Part shown: positions 16,908 to 24,018 of the stretch, one piece after another
Numbering within the stretch: position 1 is the first letter of the stretch
How the letters are laid out: each line of letters begins with the position of its first letter
NCBI GenBank assembly: GCA_963847965.1
Contig: CAWKCG010000003.1
Location: 186,001-250,000, forward strand
Source of the DNA: Palsa-504 sp963847965
Lineage (GTDB): Bacteria > Actinomycetota > Actinomycetes > Streptosporangiales > Streptosporangiaceae
DNA: 64,000 nt
Direction of reading: 5' to 3'
The notes under the pieces: generated by a model
Seen by the model: the letters and a program-made list of their open reading frames with translations, nothing else
Told to the model about the DNA's origin: nothing
Databases searched by the model: none
Made by a program: the position numbers and the translations under genes

Positions 16908-17504
16908 ATGTCGCACGCAGGTACGGCCGCCCGGCCAGCGGCCGGGCGGTCCCAGGCAGACAAGCTCGCCCGGCTGCGCATGGCCAGCGTCGGCCTCGTG
17001 GCCATGCTGATCCTGGAGTTCATCCTGGGCGTCATCTACAACCTGTACGGGACCGCGCCCACCGCCAAGAAGTCCATCGGGCTGTTCTCCAGCCCGGATC
17101 TCGCGCTGCACGTGATCCTCGGCATCCTGCTGTTCGTCACCTCGGTGGTGCAGCTGATCAGGGCCATCGGCACCCGGCACGGCCTGTCGATCTGGCTGTC
17201 ATCGGTCGGGCTGGTCGCGATCATCGGCGCGGGCTTCGCGGGGCTCGGGTTCACCGGCAGCGGTGCGGCCGGCGCGTCCCTGGGCATGGCGCTCGCGTTC
17301 GCGCTCGCCCTGGGCTGCTACATCGCGCTGCTCGTCGTGCTGGCCCCGACGGCGCCGGCCAAAGCCCTGGCGGCCGAGGCGGCTCCGGCGCCCGCGCCCG
17401 TGTCAGCGGCGGCTCCGGCTTCCGCCGCGCCGGCCGATCCCCCGCCCTCGCCTGCCACCTCCCCGCCTTTGTCTAGCGCCGCCCCGCCCTCGTCTACTAC
17501 GTGA
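16908..17504 (+). CDS. Membrane protein of unknown function with Ala/Pro-rich tail
   Basis: A 198-residue protein with four predicted membrane helices (about residues 27-46, 65-85, 94-112 and 122-142). A low-complexity Ala/Pro/Ser tail follows from residue 150 to the end (AAEAAPAPAPVSAAAPAS and so on). The tail would face one side of the membrane as a flexible extension. A strong GGAGGAGGGGAA precedes the ATG. It is divergent from the GT87 gene, 39 bases between starts. The family is not recognised. Confidence 0.68.
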   Translation: MSHAGTAARPAAGRSQADKLARLRMASVGLVAMLILEFILGVIYNLYGTAPTAKKSIGLFSSPDLALHVILGILLFVTSVVQLIRAIGTRHGLSIWLSSVGLVAIIGAGFAGLGFTGSGAAGASLGMALAFALALGCYIALLVVLAPTAPAKALAAEAAPAPAPVSAAAPASAAPADPPPSPATSPPLSSAAPPSSTT

Positions 17505-17634
17505 TGTAGGAGCCGCGCATCGACCGCCCCGCGGGCACGTGGCATAGTAAATCCATGACTGGCCGGGCCGCGCGGAACCGGCGGGTTCGCATCCCGCCCC
17601 CGACCCGTGGCGTGCCGGGGCGGCGAGGCCGGCC

Positions 17635-18606
17635 ATGAGCGGAGTCGGCCAACTCGTTACCTCGGGCCCGCTGCTGCTGGCGCTGCCGGTCGCCGCCGCC
17701 GCCGGAGCGGTGACCTTCCTGTCGCCCTGCTGCCTGCCGCTCGTACCCGGCTACCTCTCGTTCGTGACCGGCATGGCTGGCGCCGGCGGCCCGGAGCGCA
17801 ACCGGGCGCCCGGCGACGCCCCGGGCCAGACCCCGCCGGCCGGCGGATCCGCGGTGCTCGGCGGACCCGCGGTGCTCGGCGGACCCGCGGTGCCGGGCGG
17901 ACCCGCGGTAGCGGGCGGACCCGCGATGCCGGGCGGATCAGGGGCTGGGGAAGGATCCGGGGGCTCCGGGCTGGCCGTGGCGGCGCGGCCGGTGGCCGCC
18001 GCCGCGCCGACCCCGCCGAAGAGCCGGGTGGTCGCGGGGACCGCGCTGTTCGTCCTCGGGTTCTCCGTGGTCTTCGTCAGCTACGGCGCCGCCCTCGGCG
18101 GGCTCGGTCATCTGCTGACCGGGCACGCCCGCCTGCTGACGCAGATTCTCGGCGGCCTGACCATCCTGCTCGGGCTGCTGTTCGCCGGGGTCTTCGACCG
18201 GTTCTGGTTCGCAGGCCGGATCGTCCGCCCGTCCGCGCGGCCGAAGGCCGGCCTGGCGGGCGCACCGCTGCTCGGCGTGATGTTCGGGCTCGGCTGGACG
18301 CCGTGCATCGGCCCCACGCTCACCGCCGTGCTGGCCCTGTCGGCGTCGACCGGCACCGTCGCCCGCGGCGCCCTGCTCGCCTTCGTCTACGCCCTCGGCC
18401 TGGGCGTGCCGTTCCTGCTGGTGTCGTTCGGCTTCCAGTTGGTGATGCGGGTGTTCTCGTTCGCCAGGCGGCGGGCCCGCCTGATCACCCAGGTGGGCGG
18501 CGCCATGCTGGTGTGCGTCGGCCTGCTCGAAGTCACCGGCGCCTGGTCGACCTTCGTCGCCTGGCTCCAGGTGCACTGGGTCAGCAACTACCAGGCCCCC
18601 TTCTAG
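17635..18606 (+). CDS. ccdA: CcdA/DsbD-type thiol-disulfide membrane transporter
   Basis: A 323-residue six-helix membrane protein that moves reducing equivalents across the membrane for cytochrome c maturation and related thiol chemistry. The first redox Cys is in TFLSPCCLPLVPGYLSFVTG (about residues 25-45) and the second in GLGWTPCIGPTLTAVLAL, the two hallmark CcdA motifs. Between helices 1 and 2 there is an unusual 60-residue Gly/Pro/Ala loop containing hexapeptide repeats encoded by an 18-bp minisatellite. No ccsA, resB or thioredoxin-like gene is adjacent, although such genes often are. Its 3' end is partly duplicated downstream at 18713. Confidence 0.88.
   Translation: MSGVGQLVTSGPLLLALPVAAAAGAVTFLSPCCLPLVPGYLSFVTGMAGAGGPERNRAPGDAPGQTPPAGGSAVLGGPAVLGGPAVPGGPAVAGGPAMPGGSGAGEGSGGSGLAVAARPVAAAAPTPPKSRVVAGTALFVLGFSVVFVSYGAALGGLGHLLTGHARLLTQILGGLTILLGLLFAGVFDRFWFAGRIVRPSARPKAGLAGAPLLGVMFGLGWTPCIGPTLTAVLALSASTGTVARGALLAFVYALGLGVPFLLVSFGFQLVMRVFSFARRRARLITQVGGAMLVCVGLLEVTGAWSTFVAWLQVHWVSNYQAPF
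17841..17948. repeat. 18-bp minisatellite inside ccdA
   Basis: Five to six units of CGGCGGACCCGCGGTGCT-like sequence, starting at 17841, 17859, 17877, 17895, 17913 and 17931 (the last degenerate). In frame they encode GGPAVL/GGPAVP hexapeptides in a loop between the first two membrane helices. All units are 18 bp, so copy change keeps the frame. Confidence 0.85.
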
Positions 18607-18712
18607 CCCTCCGCGCAGCCCGCGCTTCTAGTGGTCTCGCAGCCCGCGGCATCGTGAGCGCCTAGCGCCCGGTGGAACTGTGACGTCCCGGCGCCGTGAG
18701 CGCTGCCTGACA

Positions 18713-18739
18713 GGCGCGTGGTCGACCTTCGTCGCCTGG
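18713..18739 (+). repeat. Second copy of a 27-bp ccdA segment
   Basis: GGCGCGTGGTCGACCTTCGT and the seven bases after it repeat 18538-18564 of ccdA with one mismatch. In ccdA the segment encodes GAWSTFVAW near the C-terminus. The two copies are 175 bp apart, in the same orientation. The sequence between is the ccdA tail and spacer. Confidence 0.8.
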
Positions 18740-18806
18740 TTCTTTCGCGTGTCACGGAGCCCACGATTTCATGATTGTGGATCAGAAAATCCCCGAAAGG
18801 GAGGTA

Positions 18807-18851
18807 ATGCTGAACGCCAATTTATTCACAGGTTTATTCACACGGTCATGA
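18807..18851 (+). CDS. Short ORF (14 codons) with strong Shine-Dalgarno in an AT-rich block
   Basis: ATG 18807 follows AAAGGGAGGTA, an excellent ribosome-binding site, and reads MLNANLFTGLFTRS then TGA. The repeated LFTGLFT comes from two copies of TTATTCACA (18822 and 18834). A third nonamer, CTATCCACA, is at 18853 and a reverse-oriented TGTGAATTT at 18865. TTATTCACA fits the DnaA-box consensus TTATNCACA. It may be a leader peptide, or the SD may belong to a lost gene, or the block may be a DnaA-binding site. No downstream gene in this orientation supports the leader idea. Confidence 0.3.
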   Translation: MLNANLFTGLFTRS

Positions 18852-18873
18852 GCTATCCACATCCTGTGAATTT
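18822..18873. promoter_or_regulatory. Cluster of DnaA-box-like nonamers
   Basis: Two TTATTCACA copies 12 bp apart, one CTATCCACA and one inverted AAATTCACA relative lie within 52 bp of AT-rich sequence in a GC-rich chromosome. The match to the general DnaA box is good. No dnaA, dnaN or partition gene is in the window, so this is not the replication origin. A DnaA-titrating or regulatory site is possible. Confidence 0.35.
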
Positions 18874-19010
18874 CTCTGTCGTCGGTCTGGGTCGCTCAGG
18901 CGGGAAAGGCAGGGAAATGGCGGGGGAACGCGGTTTGCGAAGGCGTTGTCAGCTCAAGTCCTAATCACGCGTTATATCCAGGCGGCAAGAGCGTGACGTG
19001 GGCCTAACGT

Positions 19011-19038
19011 AAAAGGCCGTCACCTGCGGCGACGGCCT
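19011..19038 (-). terminator. Rho-independent terminator of the hydrolase gene ending at 19117
   Basis: Read on the minus strand, AGGCCGTC and GACGGCCT form a perfect 8-bp stem followed directly by TTTTACG. It lies 79 bases past the stop of the minus-strand gene. Confidence 0.7.
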
Positions 19039-19056
19039 CTCGGGGCTCAAGACGCT

Positions 19057-19085
19057 GCCTGCCCGGCCGAACAGACCGGGCAGGC
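19057..19085. terminator. Second terminator-like hairpin
   Basis: GCCTGCCCGG and CCGGGCAGGC form a perfect 10-bp stem around a 9-base loop, 32 bases past the stop of the minus-strand gene at 19117. No T tract follows. Confidence 0.5.
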
Positions 19086-19116
19086 GCGAACGTGCGGCGT
19101 AGTCCCGCGGGATGGG

Positions 19117-19923
19117 TCAGCGGCGGGCGGCCTGCCGTTTCGCCGTTCTCTTGGACCGGCTGGCCACGTCGGCGGCAGACTGCGAACCGGCCTGGGCGGT
19201 CGGCGTCTGGGACGGCTGCGGCACGGGCGCCTTGGCCGCGTTCACCAGCGCCTCGAAGAGCCGCGCGTCGTCGCCCTCCTCCGGGTGCCACTGCACGCCG
19301 ATGCCGAACCGGTGTCCCGGCAGCTCGACCGCCTCGATCATCTGATCCTCGGTCCACGCCACGGTGGTGAGCCCGGTGCCGAGCCTGTTGATGGCCTGGT
19401 GGTGGGCGGTCGGCACGGCCGAGGACACGCCGAGCAGGCCACCGAGCTTGCTACCAGGGCTTATCTGCACGTCGTGGGTGGTTATCTTCACCGGGTCCGG
19501 CCGGTGGCTCTCGTTGCCGAGCCGGTCGGGCAGGTGCTGGATGAGGGTCCCGCCGCGGGCCACGTTGAGGACCTGCATGCCTCGGCAGACCGCGAGGAAG
19601 GGCAGGTCGGCGTCGATCGCGGCGCGGATCATGAGCAGCTCGAACCTGTCCCTCCTGTGATCGGGCAGGTCGGTCTGGTCATGCGGCGCCTCGTCGTAGA
19701 GCGAGGGGTCCACGTCCCGGCCGCCCGCGACCAGCAGGCCGTCGATCCGGGCGATGAGGCTTGGTACCGAGCTGGAGGGGACCGGCGGCAGAACGACCGG
19801 CGTGCCCCCGGCGCGCTCGACGGCTCGCGTGTAGCTCACCGGCGAGACGACGGCTTCTCGAATCCAGTTGCGCCAGCGAGCGGCCTCAAGCTCGCCGGTG
19901 ATGCCTATGATCGGGCGGCCCAT
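19117..19923 (-). CDS. Class I glutamine amidotransferase-like gamma-glutamyl hydrolase (PuuD-like)
   Basis: A 268-residue peptidase C26-type protein. It opens with RPIIGITGELEAARWRNW, carries the nucleophile elbow LPFLAVCRGMQVLNVARGG (Cys about residue 111), and the His-Glu pair in GVQWHPEEGD. Family members hydrolyse gamma-glutamyl-GABA or similar gamma-glutamyl amines in polyamine or glutamine-conjugate breakdown. A Lys/Arg/Ala-rich tail of about 45 residues follows the catalytic domain. The start ATG 19923 has AGGAGGA upstream; longer readings go into the spacer. No glutamine synthetase-like partner gene is next to it. Confidence 0.85.
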   Translation of the reverse strand: MGRPIIGITGELEAARWRNWIREAVVSPVSYTRAVERAGGTPVVLPPVPSSSVPSLIARIDGLLVAGGRDVDPSLYDEAPHDQTDLPDHRRDRFELLMIRAAIDADLPFLAVCRGMQVLNVARGGTLIQHLPDRLGNESHRPDPVKITTHDVQISPGSKLGGLLGVSSAVPTAHHQAINRLGTGLTTVAWTEDQMIEAVELPGHRFGIGVQWHPEEGDDARLFEALVNAAKAPVPQPSQTPTAQAGSQSAADVASRSKRTAKRQAARR

Positions 19924-20090
19924 CCGTCGTCCTCCTGACAAAAGGTTCCAGTGCCCATAATGGTCCATCACGCCCACGCCGGGCCTGCCCACCGGGAAAA
20001 TCTCATACACCGGTTGCTCCCAACTTGCTGGTAATCGATTGTAACGTTCTGCTCTTAATGGAACACTGAGAGTTACGACTGTATCAGCGC

Positions 20091-20360
20091 ATGACGGATC
20101 GCCGCCACCACGAAGAGGATTTTGCGCGGCCCGAAGATAAGGGTGATAGCGTCCTCGATCCCGCTGAGCGGTCATTTTTTCTGCCCGGGTCGACCGCCGA
20201 CGAGGCAACGACGTATTTCTACGGGCAAATGTTCGCCATGGATGCCGAAATAAGGGCAATGTTCCCGCCGGCCATGGATCAGCAGCGTATGCGCTTCTTC
20301 CGCACCCGGATCGCGGCGAGCCAGGCCGACCCGGCCCGACTCGTCCCGTACCTCAGGGAA
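20091..20360 (+). pseudogene. Truncated bacterial globin, N-terminal part only
   Basis: The reading from ATG 20091 gives about 90 residues typical of the start of an actinobacterial globin or flavohemoglobin: AERSFFLPGSTADEATTYFY, then GQMFAMDAEIRAMFPPAMD, then QRMRFFRTRIAASQ and a final LVPYLRELVR. In intact globins this continues into the F helix with the heme-binding His. Here the similarity stops at about 20360, exactly where the stop of the opposite-strand DUF3089 gene lies, and the frame continues only as its complement. The heme-ligand His is missing, so the product cannot bind heme normally. The open frame is a fragment produced by deletion. Confidence 0.7.
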
Positions 20361-21571
20361 CTAGTGCGCGTGGTCGCGGGTCCAGGTGACCTCGGCGGCG
20401 GCGGCGTCGCTGACCAGGTTGCCCTGAGTGAGGAACATGTCCCAGACGTGATAGCCGAAGTCGGCACCGCCGTCTTCGGTCAGGACCGGTCCTAGGGCCG
20501 CGCGGCCCGGGGTCTTGGTTACGTTCAGCCAGCTGGCTCCGCCAGCCTGCTCGCAGGTGGCGGTGTACAGCCCCGGAAGGGCCACCCACGGGGTGGCGAG
20601 CTTGCCCTTGGTGGGGAAAGCCGTGTCCAATGGCGCCGTCCCGCCCGACAGGGCGGCCGGGTTGACGCATACCACCTGCAGGCCGGCCTTGGCCGTCTGG
20701 TTGGACTGCAGCGATACGCCCTGGCCGGGCCGACCGAACAGGGAATCGGCGGGCGGTACCCGCGGGAAGCTCGAGAAGGCGATCACGCAGCCTGCCTGGC
20801 CCGGGCTGCTGCAGGCCGGGATGTGCTTGAAGGTCCCCCCGACCAGTTGCCCCCGTGGCACCTCGACGTTCCCGCCGAGGATCACTGCCATCACCAGCCG
20901 GGCCCGCAACGCCGGGTTGGGGTCGACGATGTTCGCCAGGAGCAGGTTGAGCATCGCCGCGCCCTGGGAGTCGCCGATGACTATGAACGGCCGGTCGCCC
21001 ACCTCGTGGGCGAGGAAGTCCTCGAAACCGGACCTGATGCTGTCATACGCGGTCACCGTCTCAGCCGGGCCGAAGTTAAGGTCCGGGTGCGCCACGAGGT
21101 CGGCCACGGTGACCTGGCGGTAGATGGGCGCGTACACCTGGCAGACCGGGGAGAAGGGTGAGCCCTGGGCGATGGCCGAGTCGACCTCGGCGCTCTGGAC
21201 GGCCAGGTTGGCGTTAACTGAGCTCTCCGACGAGACGGTGCCATAGACGTAGAAGCAGGCGAACCCGGCCGGGTTCACCGGCTTTGGCGTACTGACCGAT
21301 ATGGCCCCCGCCGGGCTCACCACGGTGGTCTGCAGGCTCTGCGTGCAGGGGTCATCCGCCATCCCCGGCTTGCAGAGCCAGACCGTCGACGCGGCGGGCG
21401 CCAGCGGCTACCGCCCGCCGGAGCCGTAGCTGGCGTCGTCGCCGACGTCGCCGTCGATGAGCACGAGGCGGCGAGGAGGGCAGCCGCCAGCAGGACGGCG
21501 GCCGGTGCGAACCGCGAGACCTGATGTTTCGTCCTTGCGCCAGATGGGCAAGTTACTTGCATATCTCGCAT
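20361..21571 (-). CDS. DUF3089 alpha/beta hydrolase-fold lipoprotein, one frameshift
   Basis: The 5' end from ATG 21571 or 21562 encodes a lipoprotein signal (RFAPAAVLLAAALLAASCSS, lipobox Cys about residue 37). The mature part reads in a different frame: VWLCKPGMADDPC then a full DUF3089 body with the nucleophile motif IVIGDSQGAAM (about 130 residues in), and FGYHVWDMFLTQGNL near the end carrying the His. The frames meet between about 21395 and 21425 with one base missing; the downstream frame has a TAG just before LAPAASTVW. Without repair only a 333-residue part from ATG 21362 is made, lacking export signals. DUF3089 proteins are predicted esterases. Divergent MarR gene upstream. Confidence 0.75.
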
Positions 21572-21591
21572 ACGTTGTAGTGTGCCTCTCG

Positions 21592-22107
21592 ATGGCCACT
21601 AACGCAAGTCCGCCCTACCGCTTCGGCAGCCTGCTCGCCCTGGCCCGGGGGAGCTGGATCGAGCAGGTGGCAGAGCGCATGCAGCGAGCCGGCTTCCCCG
21701 GCTACCGCCGGAGCGACGCCGGGGTGCTCGCCCTCCTCCTCCAGCGGCCGCTGGCCATCGGCCAGCTGGGCGAGGCGCTGGGCGTCAGCCGCCAGGCCGC
21801 CCGCCAGCTGGCCGACGGGCTGGCCGAGCGCGGTTATGCCAGCTTTCGCACCGACGAGACCGACTCCCGTCGCACCCTGGTCGTGCTCACGCCGAGCGGC
21901 ACGGCCTACGGCCGGGCGATCTGGATGGCCCAGGACGCCCTCAACGAGATGGTGCGGGACCGGGTGAGCGAAGCCGATCTCGCCGCCGCCGATGCCGTGC
22001 TCCGAGCCGTGTTCCCCGACGGCGAGGCCCGCCAGCGTGTGGACGAGCGGCTGCCCCCGCTTCGCGGAAGGCAGGACCACCAAGGTGCCGGTCCCCGGAC
22101 ACCCTGA
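21592..22107 (+). CDS. MarR-family transcriptional regulator
   Basis: A 171-residue winged-helix regulator. The recognition region is LAIGQLGEALGVSRQAARQLADGLAERGYASFRTDETDSRRTLVVLT, with the wing in DETDSRRTLVVL. Start ATG 21592 gives a typical MarR N-terminus; ATG 21544 in the same frame is possible but would overlap the divergent lipoprotein signal sequence. The spacer contains ACTTGCATATCTCGCATACG, an imperfect palindrome that could be its operator. It probably controls the lipoprotein gene and itself. Confidence 0.82.
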   Translation: MATNASPPYRFGSLLALARGSWIEQVAERMQRAGFPGYRRSDAGVLALLLQRPLAIGQLGEALGVSRQAARQLADGLAERGYASFRTDETDSRRTLVVLTPSGTAYGRAIWMAQDALNEMVRDRVSEADLAAADAVLRAVFPDGEARQRVDERLPPLRGRQDHQGAGPRTP

Positions 22108-22134
22108 GACGAGCCGCTGTCCCGGCGCCCGCTC

Positions 22135-22266
22135 ATGATCATCTGCGACGCGCTCTGGGTCATGCTGGCCATCTACAACCTGTCCGGCGTGCTCCTGCTC
22201 ACCCGCACCGTCCGCGGCAGCAAGGACCTCCCCACGCACGGCGCCGAACCCCACCCGGCCGGGTGA
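22135..22266 (+). CDS. Small single-span membrane protein
   Basis: ATG 22135 opens a 43-residue reading: ICDALWVMLAIYNLSGVLLL forms one membrane helix, then a basic turn (TRTVRGSKDLPTHG) and TGA at 22264. It follows the MarR stop by 27 bases in the same frame. The hydrophobic-then-basic layout and GC3 pattern look coding. No family is recognised. Confidence 0.42.
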   Translation: MIICDALWVMLAIYNLSGVLLLTRTVRGSKDLPTHGAEPHPAG

Positions 22267-22274
22267 CCGGCGCG

Positions 22275-22964
22275 CTAGCTCAGGTACTGCCGGAAGAACG
22301 CGAAGGTCCGCTGCCAGGCGTCCTCGGCCGCGGAGGCCTGGTAGTCCACCCGCATCAGCCGGACGAGCGGCGCGAGCGGGGCCGGCTTCTGGCTCATGAA
22401 GCTATGCCCGGCATCCGGGTACACGTGGACGTCGTGCGGCACGCCCAGCGAAGTCAGTGCCTCCTCGAGCCGCTTCGGGGGCCCGGCGCCCATCGGGTCC
22501 CTGGCGCCGAAGCTCGCGACCACAGGGCAGGAACCGGCGAGGACCCGCTCGGCGTCCTCCGGGACCTCGCCGTAGTTGACGGCTGCCGCGGAGAACTCTC
22601 CCCGCGGCGCGCACAGCAGCGCGAAGCCGCCCCCCAGGCAGAACCCGATCACTCCGGTCTTCCCCGTGCAGTCCGGGCGCTCGGCCAGCCACCTGCGCGA
22701 GGAGTCGATGGCGTCGAACGCCGGCCCGGTTCCCGCGTGCAGCTGCCTGATCGCGCCCCGGACGCAGCGCATCCAGGGCTTGCCTTCGAACAGGTCGGGC
22801 GCCAAGGCCAGGTAACCGAGCGCCGCCAGCCGGTCCGCGTGCCCGCGGATGTCGCGGTTCAGCCCGAACACCTCGTGGATGACGACCACGCCCGGCCACG
22901 GGCCCTGCGACGTCGACGGCACCGCCAGGTACCCCGGCATCAGGCCGATCGTCACATCAGGCAC
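22275..22964 (-). CDS. Dienelactone hydrolase family protein
   Basis: A 229-residue alpha/beta hydrolase. It shows VVVIHEVFGLNRDIRGHADRLA, the nucleophile elbow GVIGFCLGGGFALL (Cys, as in true dienelactone hydrolases, about residue 121), the acid in FGARDPMG and the His in YPDAGHSF. Dienelactone hydrolases open the lactone ring in chlorocatechol breakdown, but most actinobacterial members act on unknown esters. It is adjacent to thyX on the same strand, 13 bases apart, and may share its transcript. Confidence 0.88.
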   Translation of the reverse strand: MPDVTIGLMPGYLAVPSTSQGPWPGVVVIHEVFGLNRDIRGHADRLAALGYLALAPDLFEGKPWMRCVRGAIRQLHAGTGPAFDAIDSSRRWLAERPDCTGKTGVIGFCLGGGFALLCAPRGEFSAAAVNYGEVPEDAERVLAGSCPVVASFGARDPMGAGPPKRLEEALTSLGVPHDVHVYPDAGHSFMSQKPAPLAPLVRLMRVDYQASAAEDAWQRTFAFFRQYLS

Positions 22965-22977
22965 CGCCGCTGCCTCC

Positions 22978-23766
22978 TCACACCTTGCGCCAGCCCGGGA
23001 TCCACGTCCCGTCGGTCACCGTGTAGTCGCCGAACAGCGCGGGCGCCTCTTCCCGCATGATCTCGCCGATCTTGCCGAACACCAGGCGGATCTCCTCCTC
23101 GGCGCCCTGGTCGGTCCTGGCCTCGATGGTGTGCCTCAGCGTGCGGATGTTGGCCGTCCAGACCAGCCCCGTGGCCAGGCCTTCGGGCGCGAACCGGCGC
23201 ATGAACGAGGTCTTGTGCTTCTTCTCGTGCATCTTGGTGTCGTCGTCATCCAGCCCGAAGTGCTCACCCATCCACAGCTGGAACTGCTCGAGCTCGGCCA
23301 GCAGCGCCGTGGCGCGCTTCATCAGCTCCGCGTCCTCGCGCGCCCATTCGGGGAACCAGAACGGCAGCTCGTCGAGCCGCACGTACCGCAGCGACTCCTG
23401 CGACACGGCCGTCCCCGGGCGATGCCTGACGATCTCATGAGTAAAAACACGACTTACGTTGTGCAAGATGAAGCTGAAGCTGGCGTGCTCGAGCACCGAG
23501 CCGTGCTGCTGCCGCAGGATGTTCCGCAGGTAAGACTCCTGGTCGTCGCGCGTCTTGCGGACGTTGGGATTCAGCCCGGGCTCCCACGACCTGTAGCACA
23601 TCTTCCCGGCGAACTCGACCAGGTCCTGCCCGTCGTTGCCGAGCTGGTCGCGGTCCAGCCGTTCCAGCCAGCTCTCCCCGCCCACCTCGCGCAGGTAGGC
23701 GGCCATCGCGTCGTAGTCGACCTGCGGCCGGGCGACCAGGAAGACCTCGGGTTCCACGCTCCTCAT
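22978..23766 (-). CDS. thyX: Flavin-dependent thymidylate synthase
   Basis: A 262-residue ThyX, which makes dTMP from dUMP using methylene-tetrahydrofolate and FADH2. The ThyX motif appears as RHRPGTAVSQESLRY, where RHR and the catalytic-loop Ser fit the family RHRxxS pattern with a shift (TAVS). Other marks are GKMCYRSW, LRQQHGSVLEHASFSF and WTANIRTLRHTIE. It carries an insertion around DDDDTKMHEKKHK, as seen in other actinobacterial members. The start ATG 23766 gives MRSVEPEVFLVARPQV; longer readings are not supported. Confidence 0.93.
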   Translation of the reverse strand: MRSVEPEVFLVARPQVDYDAMAAYLREVGGESWLERLDRDQLGNDGQDLVEFAGKMCYRSWEPGLNPNVRKTRDDQESYLRNILRQQHGSVLEHASFSFILHNVSRVFTHEIVRHRPGTAVSQESLRYVRLDELPFWFPEWAREDAELMKRATALLAELEQFQLWMGEHFGLDDDDTKMHEKKHKTSFMRRFAPEGLATGLVWTANIRTLRHTIEARTDQGAEEEIRLVFGKIGEIMREEAPALFGDYTVTDGTWIPGWRKV

Positions 23767-23910
23767 GGCACAGCACACTACAGCGCAGCGCCCGTTTCCT
23801 GCCGGGCACGACACGGGGCAGAGTGAGGGCCGACCCGGTTAGCAGGGAAATCGTCACGAACTGGTGCAGAACGCTGCGGAGGCGGGCAGCGGGCATCGAT
23901 ACTCGGCCCC

Positions 23911-24003
23911 GTGATCGGAGAGGACTTCGCGGCCGTCCTCGCGGCCGCCCAGCGCCGTGACGAGGCGGCCTTCGCCAGGTTGTGGCATGACAGCCAGCCG
24001 CGC
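23911..24003 (+). pseudogene. Fragment of an ECF sigma factor N-terminus
   Basis: From GTG 23911 the plus strand reads IGEDFAAVLAAAQRRDEAAF then ARLWHDSQP, which is the opening of region 2 of actinobacterial ECF sigma factors. The similarity ends at about 24000, where the convergent trpEG gene tail begins (stop at 24019). All DNA-binding parts are absent, so this is a truncated remnant. Confidence 0.6.
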
Positions 24004-24018
24004 TGCGCAGCAAAGTCA

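Larger units (their letters stand above)
18607..19116. other. 510-bp intergenic region, AT-rich core
   Basis: The region between ccdA and the convergent hydrolase gene holds four items listed separately: a second copy of the ccdA 3' end, an AT-rich block with DnaA-box-like nonamers and a 14-codon ORF, and two terminator hairpins. The rest (18875-19010) has no recognised feature. Confidence 0.6.

Noticed and set aside
17581..17597. GCGGGTTCGCATCCCGC looks like the T-arm of a tRNA
   Set aside because: No matching acceptor, D or anticodon stems can be built from the flanking sequence, so no tRNA gene is called.
18822..18873. Chromosomal origin
   Set aside because: DnaA-box-like sites are few, and no dnaA, dnaN or gyrase genes are nearby.
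18890..18965. Possible c-di-AMP-type riboswitch
   Set aside because: GGGGGAACGC and other pieces look suggestive, but the conserved core could not be aligned and no suitable gene follows.
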